Part shown: piece by piece, positions 8,193 to 17,488 of the stretch
Position numbering within the stretch: the stretch's first letter is position 1
Layout of the letters: every line of letters begins with the position of its first letter
Source: Neolewinella maritima
Lineage (GTDB): Bacteria > Bacteroidota > Bacteroidia > Chitinophagales > Saprospiraceae
Length of the DNA: 64,000 bases
Assembly (NCBI RefSeq): GCF_923081025.1
Contig: NZ_CAKLPZ010000001.1
Coordinates: 1,178,001 to 1,242,000, forward strand
Direction of reading: 5' to 3'
Notes under the pieces: model-generated
The model's database searches: none
What the model was told of the DNA's origin: nothing
What the model saw: only the letters and a program-made list of their open reading frames with translations
Translations under genes and position numbers: made by a program

Positions 8193-9409
8193 CAGGCGAT
8201 CTTTACGGCGATGCGGTGACAGGCGTTATTGAGGTAGCCCCGGGGGTTCCAGCCGGGCAGTACCATGGGTTGTACCCGATCGGCGGCATCGGTAGCCCGG
8301 GCCCATACCTCGTAGTAGCCCGGCTCAGGGAATGCCACGGTAGCCGAAAACTGCTGCCAGGCAAAGCGATTTACGGGCGGCGCAAGTCTGCACGGCTGCC
8401 AGCTACTACCGAAGTCGATGCTGTAGGCTACCTCGGTCACGGCCGGTCCGCTTGACCAGGCGTGACCTCCTAAGTTCAGCTTGGTTCCTGGCGCAATGGT
8501 TGCTCCCGTCTTCGGACTGGTGATCAGACTCTTGACGGGCATCTGCTCGATGATGCACATGTCCGCGTCCGCGACGGTCGCGCCCGGTTCTACGGGAGTG
8601 CACGGCACGCGGTACGACTGTCCGCCCATCTTCTCCCCATCGTGCAAGCGGTCGCGCACCACGATCTCCGACAGCCACTTGCCGGAGCAGCTCGCCGGGT
8701 AGCCCCCGAACACCAGCCGCAGCGGGTAGCCGTTCAGCAGGGGTAGGGGCTGTCCGTTCATGGCCCAGGCGATCAGGCTTTCGTCTTCCAGTGCTTTAGC
8801 GATCGGCACCCCCCGGGAGATCACCACCTTATCGGGGTCGCCACTCAGGTGGGTATCCCTACCATAGTAGCCGACGTATACCGCCCGGTCGCTCTGGTAG
8901 CCGGCAGCTTCCAGCACGTCCCTGAGGCGCACGCCGGTCCACGCGGGGCAGCCGATCGCGCCGGTACTCCACTGATTCCCACGGGCGGGTGGGTAAAATT
9001 CCTTGCGCCCGTTGCCCCCACACTCCAGGGTGAGCTGGTAGGTGTGGTGCCGAAATTTTGCCTGTAGCTCGGCCAAGGTGAAGGTTACGGCCTGCGGCAC
9101 CGCTTCACCGGCTATCCGCAGGGTCCACTCCGCAGGATCAGCGGGCGGGGCCGCCGGTGCAATGCCGTTATTCCTGATGAACAGGCGGTCGGCAGAGGTA
9201 ACCGCCTCATCGAGCAGGTGGGCGGGGGTCTCTGCATTGACGGGCCGGTCGTTGAGAATGGTCAGTCCGGGATGCTTACCGGGTAGGGTGGGGTCGGGCG
9301 CAGCTGACAGGCCGAGCAGCTGTACACCGGCCGGCAGACTGGCGGCGAAGATGACCGGTAGTCCGCTACGGGTGAGAAACTGGCGACGCGATAGAGGGCG
9401 GTGGGGCAA
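8192..9409 (-). CDS. sorA: Molybdenum sulfite dehydrogenase catalytic subunit (SorA-like)
   Basis: 405 residues. A twin-arginine signal (SRRQFLTRSG, residues 7-16) indicates Tat export of a folded molybdenum-cofactor protein. The sulfite oxidase fold is marked by LTLECGGNGRKEF, with Cys130 as the expected molybdenum ligand, and by a C-terminal dimerisation domain (GHAWSSGPAVTEVAYSIDFGSSW). It oxidises sulfite to sulfate in the periplasm and passes electrons to the cytochrome gene that follows with a one-base overlap. The SorA rather than YedY type is supported by the adjacent c-type cytochrome. Confidence 0.9.
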   Translation of the reverse strand: MPHRPLSRRQFLTRSGLPVIFAASLPAGVQLLGLSAAPDPTLPGKHPGLTILNDRPVNAETPAHLLDEAVTSADRLFIRNNGIAPAAPPADPAEWTLRIAGEAVPQAVTFTLAELQAKFRHHTYQLTLECGGNGRKEFYPPARGNQWSTGAIGCPAWTGVRLRDVLEAAGYQSDRAVYVGYYGRDTHLSGDPDKVVISRGVPIAKALEDESLIAWAMNGQPLPLLNGYPLRLVFGGYPASCSGKWLSEIVVRDRLHDGEKMGGQSYRVPCTPVEPGATVADADMCIIEQMPVKSLITSPKTGATIAPGTKLNLGGHAWSSGPAVTEVAYSIDFGSSWQPCRLAPPVNRFAWQQFSATVAFPEPGYYEVWARATDAADRVQPMVLPGWNPRGYLNNACHRIAVKIA

Positions 9410-9522
9410 GTGGGGGCGTAGTTGGCGGCCTGCTAAGATACGTACGCACCGCGATCCTTCCGTTACTCATTGACCGGTGGCGGGGCCGCTGGATGCCGGG
9501 TCATTAATCTGGTGACCTAGTT

Positions 9523-9530
9523 TATCTTCG
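9523..9530 (+). promoter_or_regulatory. Candidate -7 element for a small membrane protein gene
   Basis: TATCTTCG, one change from TAnnTTTG, lies 13 bp before the ATG at 9544. A nearly identical TATCTTCC precedes thyA at 59161. Confidence 0.5.
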
Positions 9531-9543
9531 CCCAAAATCTAGC

Positions 9544-9726
9544 ATGGACGTAAAGAAAATTCTGGCACTGGTCTTCACCGTACTGGGTGCGGTAGGTCTG
9601 GCCTTCGGCGTACTAGCCATCTTCAATCCCGGGCAGCTTGCCCTCGGCAACAACGCCTGGGGGGTAGCGATCGTAGGACTCATCTTTTTCATCACGGGCA
9701 TGAGTCTGCTGCGCTCGGTCAAGTAG
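9544..9726 (+). CDS. Small two-helix membrane protein, unknown function
   Basis: 60 residues with a lysine-bearing start (MDVKK), a first hydrophobic helix at about residues 5-26, a short polar loop (NPGQLALGNNAW), a second helix at about 38-56, and a basic end (RSVK). The promoter-like element and the following inverted repeat suggest a stand-alone transcript. I do not recognise the family. Confidence 0.65.
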   Translation: MDVKKILALVFTVLGAVGLAFGVLAIFNPGQLALGNNAWGVAIVGLIFFITGMSLLRSVK

Positions 9727-9734
9727 GTCGTTTA

Positions 9735-9785
9735 CTGCTCCTGATAGGAGGAGTATGCTGAGCGCCGCGAACCGAATCGGAGCAG
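9735..9785 (+). terminator. Inverted repeat after the small membrane protein gene
   Basis: CTGCTCC (9735-9741) and GGAGCAG (9779-9785) are perfect complements flanking 37 nt that hold a smaller hairpin (CTCCT/AGGAG). No T-run follows. It may terminate the upstream gene or shape the leader of the next. Confidence 0.35.
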
Positions 9786-9802
9786 CCGGTGTCCGGTAAG
9801 GT

Positions 9803-10588
9803 ATGAAATGGCTTAAATGGATCGTGGGGCTGCTGGGTGTCGGCTACGTGGTGCTGTGTGCGCTACTCTTCTTTACGCAGGAAGTGCTCATTTTCCATCC
9901 CCGTGCGCTACCGGCTGACTACAACTTCGAGGAGGGCGTAGAAACCACCCTACGTACTCCCGACGGTGTAGATCTGAGCATTCTGGAATTTGTCCATCCC
10001 GCTGCGGAAGGCGCCATCCTCTACCTGCACGGCAACCGCGGGAGTAACCGCCGGAGCCTCTACCAGACCCGCGCGCTCACCGACACCAACTACGACCTCT
10101 ACCTATTCGATTACCGGGGCTACGGTAAGAGCGGGGGAGCGATTGAATCCGAGGCACAGCTCATGGCGGATGCGCAGCTGGTGTACGATAGTCTGGCCGC
10201 CGAATACGGAGAGGATCGGATCATCCTCGTGGGCTATTCCCTCGGCACCGGCATGGCCAGCTACCTGTCGGCACACAACACCCCCCAGCATTGTGTACTC
10301 GTGGCCCCCTACGCCAGCGTTACGGCCATGAAGAATCTTTGGTTCTGGGCCGTGCCGGACGCTATACTGAAGTATCCCCTGGAGAACGTCGCCAATGTAG
10401 CTGCGGCAAACTGTCCGGTCACCGTACTGCACGGTCAGGCTGACGACTTCATTCCCTACAGCATGGCCGAGGAACTGCGCGACGCAGCGCCGGATCGGGT
10501 GCGGCTGATCGGTCTGCCGGAAACCGGGCACCGGGGCGCTATCTTACACCGGCAGTTCGGTCAGACGATGGCGGGGCTGCTGCACTAA
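9803..10588 (+). CDS. Alpha/beta hydrolase, serine type (BEM46/ABHD13-like)
   Basis: 261 residues. One N-terminal membrane helix (residues about 5-25, WIVGLLGVGYVVLCALLFF) serves as an anchor. The hydrolase core has the oxyanion-loop motif HGNRGSNRRSL, the nucleophile elbow GYSLGTGMA with the catalytic Ser, a late acid at HGQADDFIP and a His at PETGHRG. This pattern fits the BEM46/ABHD13-like serine hydrolases. The substrate is unknown. The pullulanase gene begins 16 bp downstream, so the two are probably co-transcribed. Confidence 0.85.
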   Translation: MKWLKWIVGLLGVGYVVLCALLFFTQEVLIFHPRALPADYNFEEGVETTLRTPDGVDLSILEFVHPAAEGAILYLHGNRGSNRRSLYQTRALTDTNYDLYLFDYRGYGKSGGAIESEAQLMADAQLVYDSLAAEYGEDRIILVGYSLGTGMASYLSAHNTPQHCVLVAPYASVTAMKNLWFWAVPDAILKYPLENVANVAAANCPVTVLHGQADDFIPYSMAEELRDAAPDRVRLIGLPETGHRGAILHRQFGQTMAGLLH

Positions 10589-10603
10589 ACCGCCCTTCCC
10601 CAC

Positions 10604-12613
10604 ATGCTCCCCCGCTACCTGCTGTTCATACTTTCAAGTGTAGTTTTCGTGAATTGTTCCGACCCCCGCCCCCAGTACGACACACTGGCGGACTACCCCG
10701 TGTACCCCTACGCCGACCTGGGTGTGACCTATACCCCCACCGCCACCATCTTCAAACTCTGGTCACCCGCCGCTCAGGAGGCCCGCCTACGGCTCTACGA
10801 CACCGACGCACCCGGAGTGGCTGCCCACACCACTACGGATATGCAGGAAGTGGACGGCGCCTGGACCGTGCGCCTGGAAGACGAGCTGGATGGCACCTAC
10901 TACACCTATGAGATCAAGCAGAATGGCCGTTGGCGGGGCGAGGCCACCGATCCCTACGCGACGGCAGCGGGTACGAACGGACTGCGCGGACAGGTAGTCA
11001 ACCTACTGGATACCGACCCCGTAGGCTGGGAAACCGACCGTAGACCCGCCTTTGGAGCACCCACTGACGCGGTGCTATACGAACTGCACGTACGCGACCT
11101 GAGTATCGATCCCGATTCCGGTATCGAGTATAAGGGGAAGTTTCTGGGGCTTACCGAGCGGGGCACCACCACGCCCGGCGGCGACACCACCGGCTTAGAT
11201 CACCTGATCGAGATGGGGGTGACCCACGTGCACCTGCTGCCCAGCTTCGACTTTCTTAGCGTAGACGAGGCGCGGCTGGATTCAGCGCAGTACAATTGGG
11301 GCTACGATCCGCAAAATTACAATGTACCCGAGGGCAGCTACTCTACCGACCCCTCCCAGGGCAAGACCCGTATCCGCGAATTTAAGCGAATGGTGCAGGC
11401 ACTGCACGCGGCCGGGATTCGCGTAATTATGGACGTAGTGTACAATCACACTGGACGTACTGAAGACAGTAACTTTCAACTCCTTATCCCCGATTACTTC
11501 TACCGTTTTGAAGCCGACGGTACCTTTAGCAATGCCAGTGGCTGCGGCAACGAGATCGCCAGTGACCGCCCGATGGTACGCAAGTTCATCCGGGAGTCGC
11601 TGGAGTACTGGGTAGATGAATACCACGTGGATGGCTTCCGCTTCGATCTGATGGGGATTCATGACATCGCCACCATGAACGACGTAAGCGAGACCCTCCA
11701 CGGGATCGACTCTACGATCCTCCTGTACGGAGAAGGGTGGGCCGCCGGACCCAGCCCCCTGCCCGATAGCCTACGCGCCCTCAAGGCGAATACTCCACAG
11801 CTCCTGCGCATAGCCGCCTTCAGCGACGACGTGCGCGATGCGCTGAAGGGAAGCGTGTTCAATCATGAGGAACGGGGCTTCGTGAGTGGGGCGGACGACC
11901 GGGCGGAATCCGTACGATTCGGCATCGTAGCAGCTACCCGCCACCCCCAGATCGCCTACGACAGTGTAAACTACAGCAAGGCCCCCTGGGCCAGGCAGCC
12001 GGCGCAGTGCGTCAACTACGTAAGCTGTCACGATAACCATACGCTCTGGGACCGGCTGGCGATCAGCAACCCCGGCGACTCCCGGGCCACCCGCGAACGA
12101 ATGCACCGCCTGGCACTGGCTACGGTACTCACCTCCCAGGGCATCCCCTTCCTGCACGCCGGCACGGAGATGCTACGCTCCAAGGGGGGAGACGAGAATA
12201 GCTACCGCAGCTCCGATGCAATCAATGCGATCCAGTGGAAAACCAAGGGGCAGCACGCCGCTACGGTGAGTTACGTGCGCGCCCTCATCGCCCTGCGCAA
12301 GGCTCATCCCGCGCTCCGTTTAGGTAGTACGGCCCGCATCACCCGCCACCTCACTTTCGCAGAAGAAGAGAATGACGAGCAGCTCGTCACCTACCGAATC
12401 CTGGACGCGCCAGCCGACCAGTGGGCCGATATCTACGTAGCCCTAAACGGGGAAAATGCGAGCCGTGAGGTGACCCTGCCCGAGGGCTCCTGGCAGCAGG
12501 TCGTAGATGGCACTACCGTGGACGCGCAGGGCATCGGAGCACCCGTTGAGGGAAGTGTGCGGTTGGCCGCTATCTCCGCCAATGTATTCGTGCGCACGCT
12601 GCAGAGCCGCTAG
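10604..12613 (+). CDS. pulA: Type I pullulanase (GH13)
   Basis: 669 residues. An N-terminal CBM48-like domain (TPTATIFKLWSPAAQEARLRLYD) precedes the GH13 barrel. The type I signature YNWGYDPQNYNVPEGSYS is present. Catalytic regions: DVVYNHT (region I), GFRFDLMG with the nucleophile Asp (II), LLYGEGW with the acid Glu (III) and YVSCHDNHTLWDR (IV). It hydrolyses alpha-1,6 branches of pullulan or glycogen-derived dextrins. The N terminus is hydrophobic and ends VNC at residue 18; the Asn before Cys makes a lipoprotein assignment doubtful, though export seems likely. Its stop shares a CTAG with the convergent hydrolase gene. Confidence 0.93.
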   Translation: MLPRYLLFILSSVVFVNCSDPRPQYDTLADYPVYPYADLGVTYTPTATIFKLWSPAAQEARLRLYDTDAPGVAAHTTTDMQEVDGAWTVRLEDELDGTYYTYEIKQNGRWRGEATDPYATAAGTNGLRGQVVNLLDTDPVGWETDRRPAFGAPTDAVLYELHVRDLSIDPDSGIEYKGKFLGLTERGTTTPGGDTTGLDHLIEMGVTHVHLLPSFDFLSVDEARLDSAQYNWGYDPQNYNVPEGSYSTDPSQGKTRIREFKRMVQALHAAGIRVIMDVVYNHTGRTEDSNFQLLIPDYFYRFEADGTFSNASGCGNEIASDRPMVRKFIRESLEYWVDEYHVDGFRFDLMGIHDIATMNDVSETLHGIDSTILLYGEGWAAGPSPLPDSLRALKANTPQLLRIAAFSDDVRDALKGSVFNHEERGFVSGADDRAESVRFGIVAATRHPQIAYDSVNYSKAPWARQPAQCVNYVSCHDNHTLWDRLAISNPGDSRATRERMHRLALATVLTSQGIPFLHAGTEMLRSKGGDENSYRSSDAINAIQWKTKGQHAATVSYVRALIALRKAHPALRLGSTARITRHLTFAEEENDEQLVTYRILDAPADQWADIYVALNGENASREVTLPEGSWQQVVDGTTVDAQGIGAPVEGSVRLAAISANVFVRTLQSR

Positions 12614-13536
12614 CCTTCGACAAATGCCAGCGCGCGCTCATCCATACTGTTATGGGACTTGCCGCGCAGGGCAAACCCGACGTGGCCGCCCCCCCGGGGC
12701 TCCTCTACGGTGATCAAGGGGTGGGTACGGTCCAGTGCGCGGGGGGTACAGGCCGGGGGTACGATGGGATCATTAAGGGCATTGACGATCAGTACCGGGG
12801 CGGTGGTGCCGGCTACGAAGTGTCCCGAGGACAGGTAGGCGTAGTACTCATCCAGATCGGTGTAGCCCCCGATGACCATGGAAAAGGCCCGGTCAAAATC
12901 GCGCCATACGCGCACTCGGTCGAGCTGACTGAGGTCAACGGTGCCCGGAAACTGCGCCTCCTTTGCCGTGATCTTGGCGGCTAGCGCCTGGAAGAACTTC
13001 CTGCGGTAGATCCAGTTGTCGGGCCGCTCGAGGCTATCCACGCTGTGCTGGATGAAGCAGGGTGCGGAGAAGGCGATGCCGTGGGTCACCTGCTCGGGGC
13101 GCTGCCTACCCACCGTACCGAGGTACTTCAGCGTGAGATTACCCCCCATGCTGTAGCCGATCAGGACGATCTGGTCGAATGCATCGCGGGCTACGGCGTG
13201 GTCGACGACCGACTGCAGGTCTTCGCTCTGTCCGTGGCTGTAGAGCTTGGGTGTGCGGTTCATCTCACCCGAGCAACTGCGGCAGTTCCAGGCCAGTACG
13301 TGGTAACCGCGCTGGTGGAAGTAGTGAGCGGCACTGGCGATGTAGACCTTGCTGCTGTCCCCCTCGAGTCCGTGACTGAGCACGACGAGTTTGCGGCTGG
13401 CGGGATGATCCATCCAGTCCAGGTCGAGAAAATCATCGTCGGGGGTAGTGATTCGTTCGCGGCGGTACGCTACCGTAAAGTTGCGCAGCAGGTGGGGGAC
13501 GATCGTGTGGTAGTGGCCGGTGAGGCGTTGTAGCAT
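12610..13536 (-). CDS. YheT-family alpha/beta hydrolase
   Basis: 308 residues. VVLSHGLEGDSSKVYI gives the oxyanion region, VLAWNCRSCSGEMNRTPKLYSHGQSEDL is the family-typical strand and loop, and IGYSMGGNLTLKYLG is the nucleophile elbow. The late acid is in NALNDPIVPP and the His in RGGGHVGF. Members of the YheT/EMB8 family are esterase-like proteins of poorly known substrate. No signal peptide is visible. The gene shares a 4-bp CTAG stop overlap with pulA and is divergent from the next membrane protein gene. Confidence 0.88.
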   Translation of the reverse strand: MLQRLTGHYHTIVPHLLRNFTVAYRRERITTPDDDFLDLDWMDHPASRKLVVLSHGLEGDSSKVYIASAAHYFHQRGYHVLAWNCRSCSGEMNRTPKLYSHGQSEDLQSVVDHAVARDAFDQIVLIGYSMGGNLTLKYLGTVGRQRPEQVTHGIAFSAPCFIQHSVDSLERPDNWIYRRKFFQALAAKITAKEAQFPGTVDLSQLDRVRVWRDFDRAFSMVIGGYTDLDEYYAYLSSGHFVAGTTAPVLIVNALNDPIVPPACTPRALDRTHPLITVEEPRGGGHVGFALRGKSHNSMDERALAFVEG

Positions 13537-13608
13537 AGTGGTAGCTCAAACCCGCCAGCCCCTCCGCCGTTCAGTACGGTAGTTGACTTACTCACTGAAA
13601 GCCTGCCC

Positions 13609-14193
13609 GTGCGTACCCCACTTACTCTGCTGCTCGTCGTATTCCTTTGCACCTGCGTCCCCGCCCAGGAGTTGCTGCCACCGGAGACGGGTGTGTATTT
13701 GGAGCGGGTGGCACAGCAGCGCGGGGCTATGCTACTACTCGGGGGCTGGGCGGTCGGCAACATCGGTCTCGGCCTGGTACTGCGCGCCAACGGAATGGGG
13801 GAGGCGCGGCGGTTTCACGAAATGAATGCGATCTGGAATACGGTGAATCTGGGGATCGCGGGCTTCGGCCTCTACGCGGCGCTGCGCGAGCCGGCTACGA
13901 TGGGGGCGTTCGATGCCCTGCGGGCTAATGTGGGTTTTCAGAAAGTACTGTTATTCAATGCGGGGCTGGACGTCGGGTACATCATGGGGGGGCTGTACCT
14001 GATGGAGCGGGGCAGACGACCGGAGGCGGATACGGACCGGCTGCGGGGCTACGGAAAGGCCGTGATCCTGCAGGGGAGCTTTTTGTTTGCCTTTGATCTG
14101 ATCAACTACTTCATCGCCAGTGGGCGCACAGCGGCCTACGGACCGATCCTGGGAGCGGTGGGGGAGGGTATCGGGTTGCGGTGGGTATTCTGA
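13609..14193 (+). CDS. Integral membrane protein, possibly DUF6992 family
   Basis: 194 residues from a GTG start that gives a clean signal peptide (MRTPLTLLLVVFLCTCVPAQ). Downstream there are about four hydrophobic helices, with a conserved-looking stretch ERVAQQRGAMLLLGGWAVGN and FHEMNAIWNTVNLGIAGFG. I recall similar Bacteroidota membrane proteins under DUF6992, but I am not certain. The function is unknown. It stands alone between a divergent hydrolase and a sensor kinase, with a hairpin after its stop. Confidence 0.75.
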   Translation: MRTPLTLLLVVFLCTCVPAQELLPPETGVYLERVAQQRGAMLLLGGWAVGNIGLGLVLRANGMGEARRFHEMNAIWNTVNLGIAGFGLYAALREPATMGAFDALRANVGFQKVLLFNAGLDVGYIMGGLYLMERGRRPEADTDRLRGYGKAVILQGSFLFAFDLINYFIASGRTAAYGPILGAVGEGIGLRWVF

Positions 14194-14200
14194 GCGATGG

Positions 14201-14226
14201 CCCCGGCCGCATTATGCGGCGCGGGG
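14201..14226 (+). terminator. GC-rich hairpin after the membrane protein gene
   Basis: CCCC-gg-CCGC / ATTAT / GCGG-cgc-GGGG can fold into an interrupted stem starting 8 bp after the stop. No T-run follows, so termination is a guess. Confidence 0.4.
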
Positions 14227-14360
14227 ACGATCAAACTTGTGTATACGGCCGGCCAGGTGCCGGCAACTGTGAATGCGGTGTAGCTACTCACACAACCACG
14301 TATGGGGGCAGGCTAGTGCGCAGCTCGCATCCTTAACACCGTTCGGTAGACGGAGTGCCG

Positions 14361-14368
14361 TACCTTGT
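14361..14368 (+). promoter_or_regulatory. Candidate -7 element for the sensor kinase
   Basis: TACCTTGT resembles TAnnTTTG and lies 17 bp before the GTG at 14386. It argues for that GTG over the TTG inside the element. Confidence 0.4.
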
Positions 14369-14385
14369 GGGGGAAGCCCATTCTC

Positions 14386-17300
14386 GTGAAACACCTACTT
14401 TGTTACGCCTTACTGCTGTTCGCCACTACTCTTGCAGCGCAGAGTGGCCGGATCGAGTACTTCACGGTCACTGACGGGCTATCGACCCGTGAGATCAACG
14501 ACCTGTACATCGGTGACGATGGCTACCTCTGGGTGGCGACGATGGACGGCCTCAACCGCTTCGACGGCCACTCCTTCATGAGCTTCGGTAGCGGAGCTCT
14601 GAGCGACACGCGACTCAGCCGGGGGGCCATCGCCTCCATCAGTGCCGATAACGACCAGCGGTTGGTGATCACCTTCAACGAGTTCTACGGCTACTTCGAC
14701 CGCTTCGATCCGCGCGACTTTACCGTAGAGCAGGTGCAAATAGTGCCCAGTACGGGGGTGGTGGGCTATCCGCGTGCCATCGTGACCGATCACTTCGGCC
14801 GAACGTTCGTAGTCACGATCGGGCAGGAAGGCACTACCCTGTATGAGTATACCGACCGCGGCTTCATGTCCATATTCCACGAGCCGGACGACGGCTGGCT
14901 CAGCTTCGCGCCCCAGGTGCAGCTGCTGCCCCTGAACAACGGGCAGTTCCTACTCTACGATGAGGAGCACGGGTTTCGCCACATCTCGGCTACGGGAAAA
15001 ATACTCGACCGCTTCTTCCCCCGTACCTCCGGTCAGCGTAGGTTCTATACGATGAAGGAAGGGCCGGACGGGCTGGTCTATCTGAGCTTCCGCGATGGCT
15101 ACCCCCTGTACCGCTGGACGCCGGGCGATGCGCGCAATCCGGTACCCGTACCCGATCTGGATGACGGGCTGGACTGTACCCAAATTTATAAGGACAAACT
15201 CGGGCAGCTGCTCTTCCTGGCTACGGAGGATATTCTGGGGCAGCGCTATCCGGATGAGTACTACCTGCTGGATACTTCCGGTACATTCAAGCTCTTCGAG
15301 CGGGAGCTGCCTACCGACCGCCTGGTATCCAGTGCGGCCGCTTTGAACTTCAACGAAACCACCTACCTGGGTCTGCGGGAGGGGCTGGGCGTGATGGAGC
15401 GCTACGTCAAGTCGATCGAATCGTACCTGGTGAGCGACGACGACAACAGCCTCTACCAGCCCGAGGTGCGCGGTATCACGGGGGACCGCTACGGCACGGC
15501 CTATATCATCGATGCCAACGGAGTCCTCCACAGTCTGGCCGCAAACAAGACCGAGCTGCAGCAGCGGGAGCTGCTCACCGCGAATGGGGAACCCCTGCGG
15601 ATGCGGGAGGCTACGCAGCTGGTATACGACGCGAAACGCGATGCGGTGTGGGGCATTGCACAGCCCCTCGGACTCAGTAAGGGCGGTCTGTTGTTTCGCT
15701 ACGACCTGGTCGATAGCACCACGTCGGTGTATACATCCCGCTACCCCTTTACCGCGCTTGCCGTGGACCCGCAGGGGCAGGTATTCCTGGGCGCTTCGGA
15801 TCCGCGCAAAGTGGGTCTCATGCTACAGTTCGATCCCAGTACGGGGGTGTTTACCGAACTGAAGGATGCCGACTCCAGTGAGGAGGGGATCCGGGGGCTG
15901 CGGATCAACTACCTGTACCCCTCCCGCACGGGACTGCTACTGCTCGGTACCCGCAACCGGGGTTTGGTAAGCTACAACCCGAATACAGGAGAATCTGTCT
16001 TCCACAGCGACCTGCCGGGTATGGAAGAATCGGTGGGGATGAACGCCTACACCATCAATACCATCTACGAAGATGAAGCCAACAAGTGGTGGCTGGGCAC
16101 GGACGCCGGCCTGCAGATATTAGACCCCGCCGACGGCTCCATCGAGCGCTACGGCCGGCAGAACGGACTGAGCAGCAACACCGTAGTGGGTATAGTGCCG
16201 GATAGCAGCGGGGGATATTGGCTCAGCACCCACAATGGACTGGTCCACCTGCCGAGCGACCTCAGGACCGGCACCTACCGCCGCTATTACCTGGAGGACG
16301 GGCTGACCAATGACGAATTTAGCCGCTTCAGTTACTACCGCAGTACGGATGGTCGCTACTTCTTCGGGGGTGACCAGGGCCTGTCCGTATTCCGCGACGA
16401 GGACCTGAGCAGTGAAACGGCCGGCTCCGACGTGATGCTTACCGAAGTGGTGGTCTACGGCCGCGGGGAGACCCGTACGATCACCCGCAACCTGCACGAG
16501 CTGGAGGAGATTACCGTAAAGGCCAATGAAAAAAGCGTAGCGGTATCCTTCGCCCTGCCGGTCGGTCAGCGGCCCAGCCTAACGCAGTTTCGGGTTAAGC
16601 TCGAGGGGTTCAGCGAAGAATGGCGCACGCTGCGCAACGAACGGACGATCCGCTTCAACAACCTCCCGGGGGGCACCTACCGCCTGCTGGTGCAGGGTGC
16701 GGGAAGTAACGGCAACTACGGCGAGCAAATGCGTACCCTCACCATCCGCGTGAAACAGTACCTCATTGAAAAGACCTGGTTCCAGTTTCTGATCGCGCTG
16801 GTGATCGTAGGCCTGTTTTTCTTCATCCTACAGGCCAAGTTGCGGGAACGCCTGCGCAACGAGCAGCTCCGTACGCAGCTCAGTAGCGACATCCACGACG
16901 AAGTGAGCGGCCTGCTGGCCGGTATCACCCTACAGGCCGAGCTGCTTCAGGGTAAGACCGACGATGAGCGGCTGCGCAACCGCCTGCAGACCGTAGGGGA
17001 GGCCGGCCGTAACGCGATGAGCAAAATGAGCGATGTGATCTGGAGCATAGATAGTCGCCGGGATACCATCGGTAACGTGCTGCAACGCATGCAGGAGCAC
17101 GCCGATGAAGTACTGCTGCCACTCGACATCCGCTACGACTTCAAGGCCTCCGGCTTCAACGAGGAGAGCAAGATACCGGGCAACGTGCGTCAGGATCTGT
17201 ACTTCATCTATAAGGAAGCGATCAATAATATCGCTCGTCACAGCAAGGCCACCCAGGTCGAAATCGAGCTCGAGCAGTATGCCCAGAATTTCGAGATGTT

Positions 17301-17487
17301 TATTCGCGACAACGGGCAGGGCAGCAAGAGCAAGGACGCTCCGGCCTATTCTTCCTCCCGCTTCACCCCCAAGACCGGCCAGGGCAAGGATAATATGAAG
17401 ATGCGATCCCAGCGCCTGCGGGCCGAGCTCACCATCGACGACCGGGCGGGCTACACGCTCACGCTGCGCATGCGGCGATTCGCCTGA
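14386..17487 (+). CDS. Beta-propeller sensor histidine kinase (reg_prop / Y_Y_Y / HisKA_3)
   Basis: 1033 residues from the GTG at 14386, which gives a signal peptide (MKHLLCYALLLFATTLAAQ). The periplasmic part carries two-component-regulator propeller repeats such as LSTREINDLYIGDDGYLWVA and LSSNTVVGIVPDSSGGYWL. A Y_Y_Y domain then leads into one membrane helix near residues 798-820. The cytoplasmic end has the NarL-type dimerisation motif LSSDIHDEVSGLLAGI, with phospho-acceptor His837, and an ATPase domain (KEAINNIARHSKA, RDNGQG, QGKDNMKMRSQRL). The architecture resembles the sensing half of Bacteroidota polysaccharide regulators, but it ends after the kinase. No response regulator is nearby. 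Confidence 0.92.
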   Translation: MKHLLCYALLLFATTLAAQSGRIEYFTVTDGLSTREINDLYIGDDGYLWVATMDGLNRFDGHSFMSFGSGALSDTRLSRGAIASISADNDQRLVITFNEFYGYFDRFDPRDFTVEQVQIVPSTGVVGYPRAIVTDHFGRTFVVTIGQEGTTLYEYTDRGFMSIFHEPDDGWLSFAPQVQLLPLNNGQFLLYDEEHGFRHISATGKILDRFFPRTSGQRRFYTMKEGPDGLVYLSFRDGYPLYRWTPGDARNPVPVPDLDDGLDCTQIYKDKLGQLLFLATEDILGQRYPDEYYLLDTSGTFKLFERELPTDRLVSSAAALNFNETTYLGLREGLGVMERYVKSIESYLVSDDDNSLYQPEVRGITGDRYGTAYIIDANGVLHSLAANKTELQQRELLTANGEPLRMREATQLVYDAKRDAVWGIAQPLGLSKGGLLFRYDLVDSTTSVYTSRYPFTALAVDPQGQVFLGASDPRKVGLMLQFDPSTGVFTELKDADSSEEGIRGLRINYLYPSRTGLLLLGTRNRGLVSYNPNTGESVFHSDLPGMEESVGMNAYTINTIYEDEANKWWLGTDAGLQILDPADGSIERYGRQNGLSSNTVVGIVPDSSGGYWLSTHNGLVHLPSDLRTGTYRRYYLEDGLTNDEFSRFSYYRSTDGRYFFGGDQGLSVFRDEDLSSETAGSDVMLTEVVVYGRGETRTITRNLHELEEITVKANEKSVAVSFALPVGQRPSLTQFRVKLEGFSEEWRTLRNERTIRFNNLPGGTYRLLVQGAGSNGNYGEQMRTLTIRVKQYLIEKTWFQFLIALVIVGLFFFILQAKLRERLRNEQLRTQLSSDIHDEVSGLLAGITLQAELLQGKTDDERLRNRLQTVGEAGRNAMSKMSDVIWSIDSRRDTIGNVLQRMQEHADEVLLPLDIRYDFKASGFNEESKIPGNVRQDLYFIYKEAINNIARHSKATQVEIELEQYAQNFEMFIRDNGQGSKSKDAPAYSSSRFTPKTGQGKDNMKMRSQRLRAELTIDDRAGYTLTLRMRRFA

Positions 17488-17488
17488 G

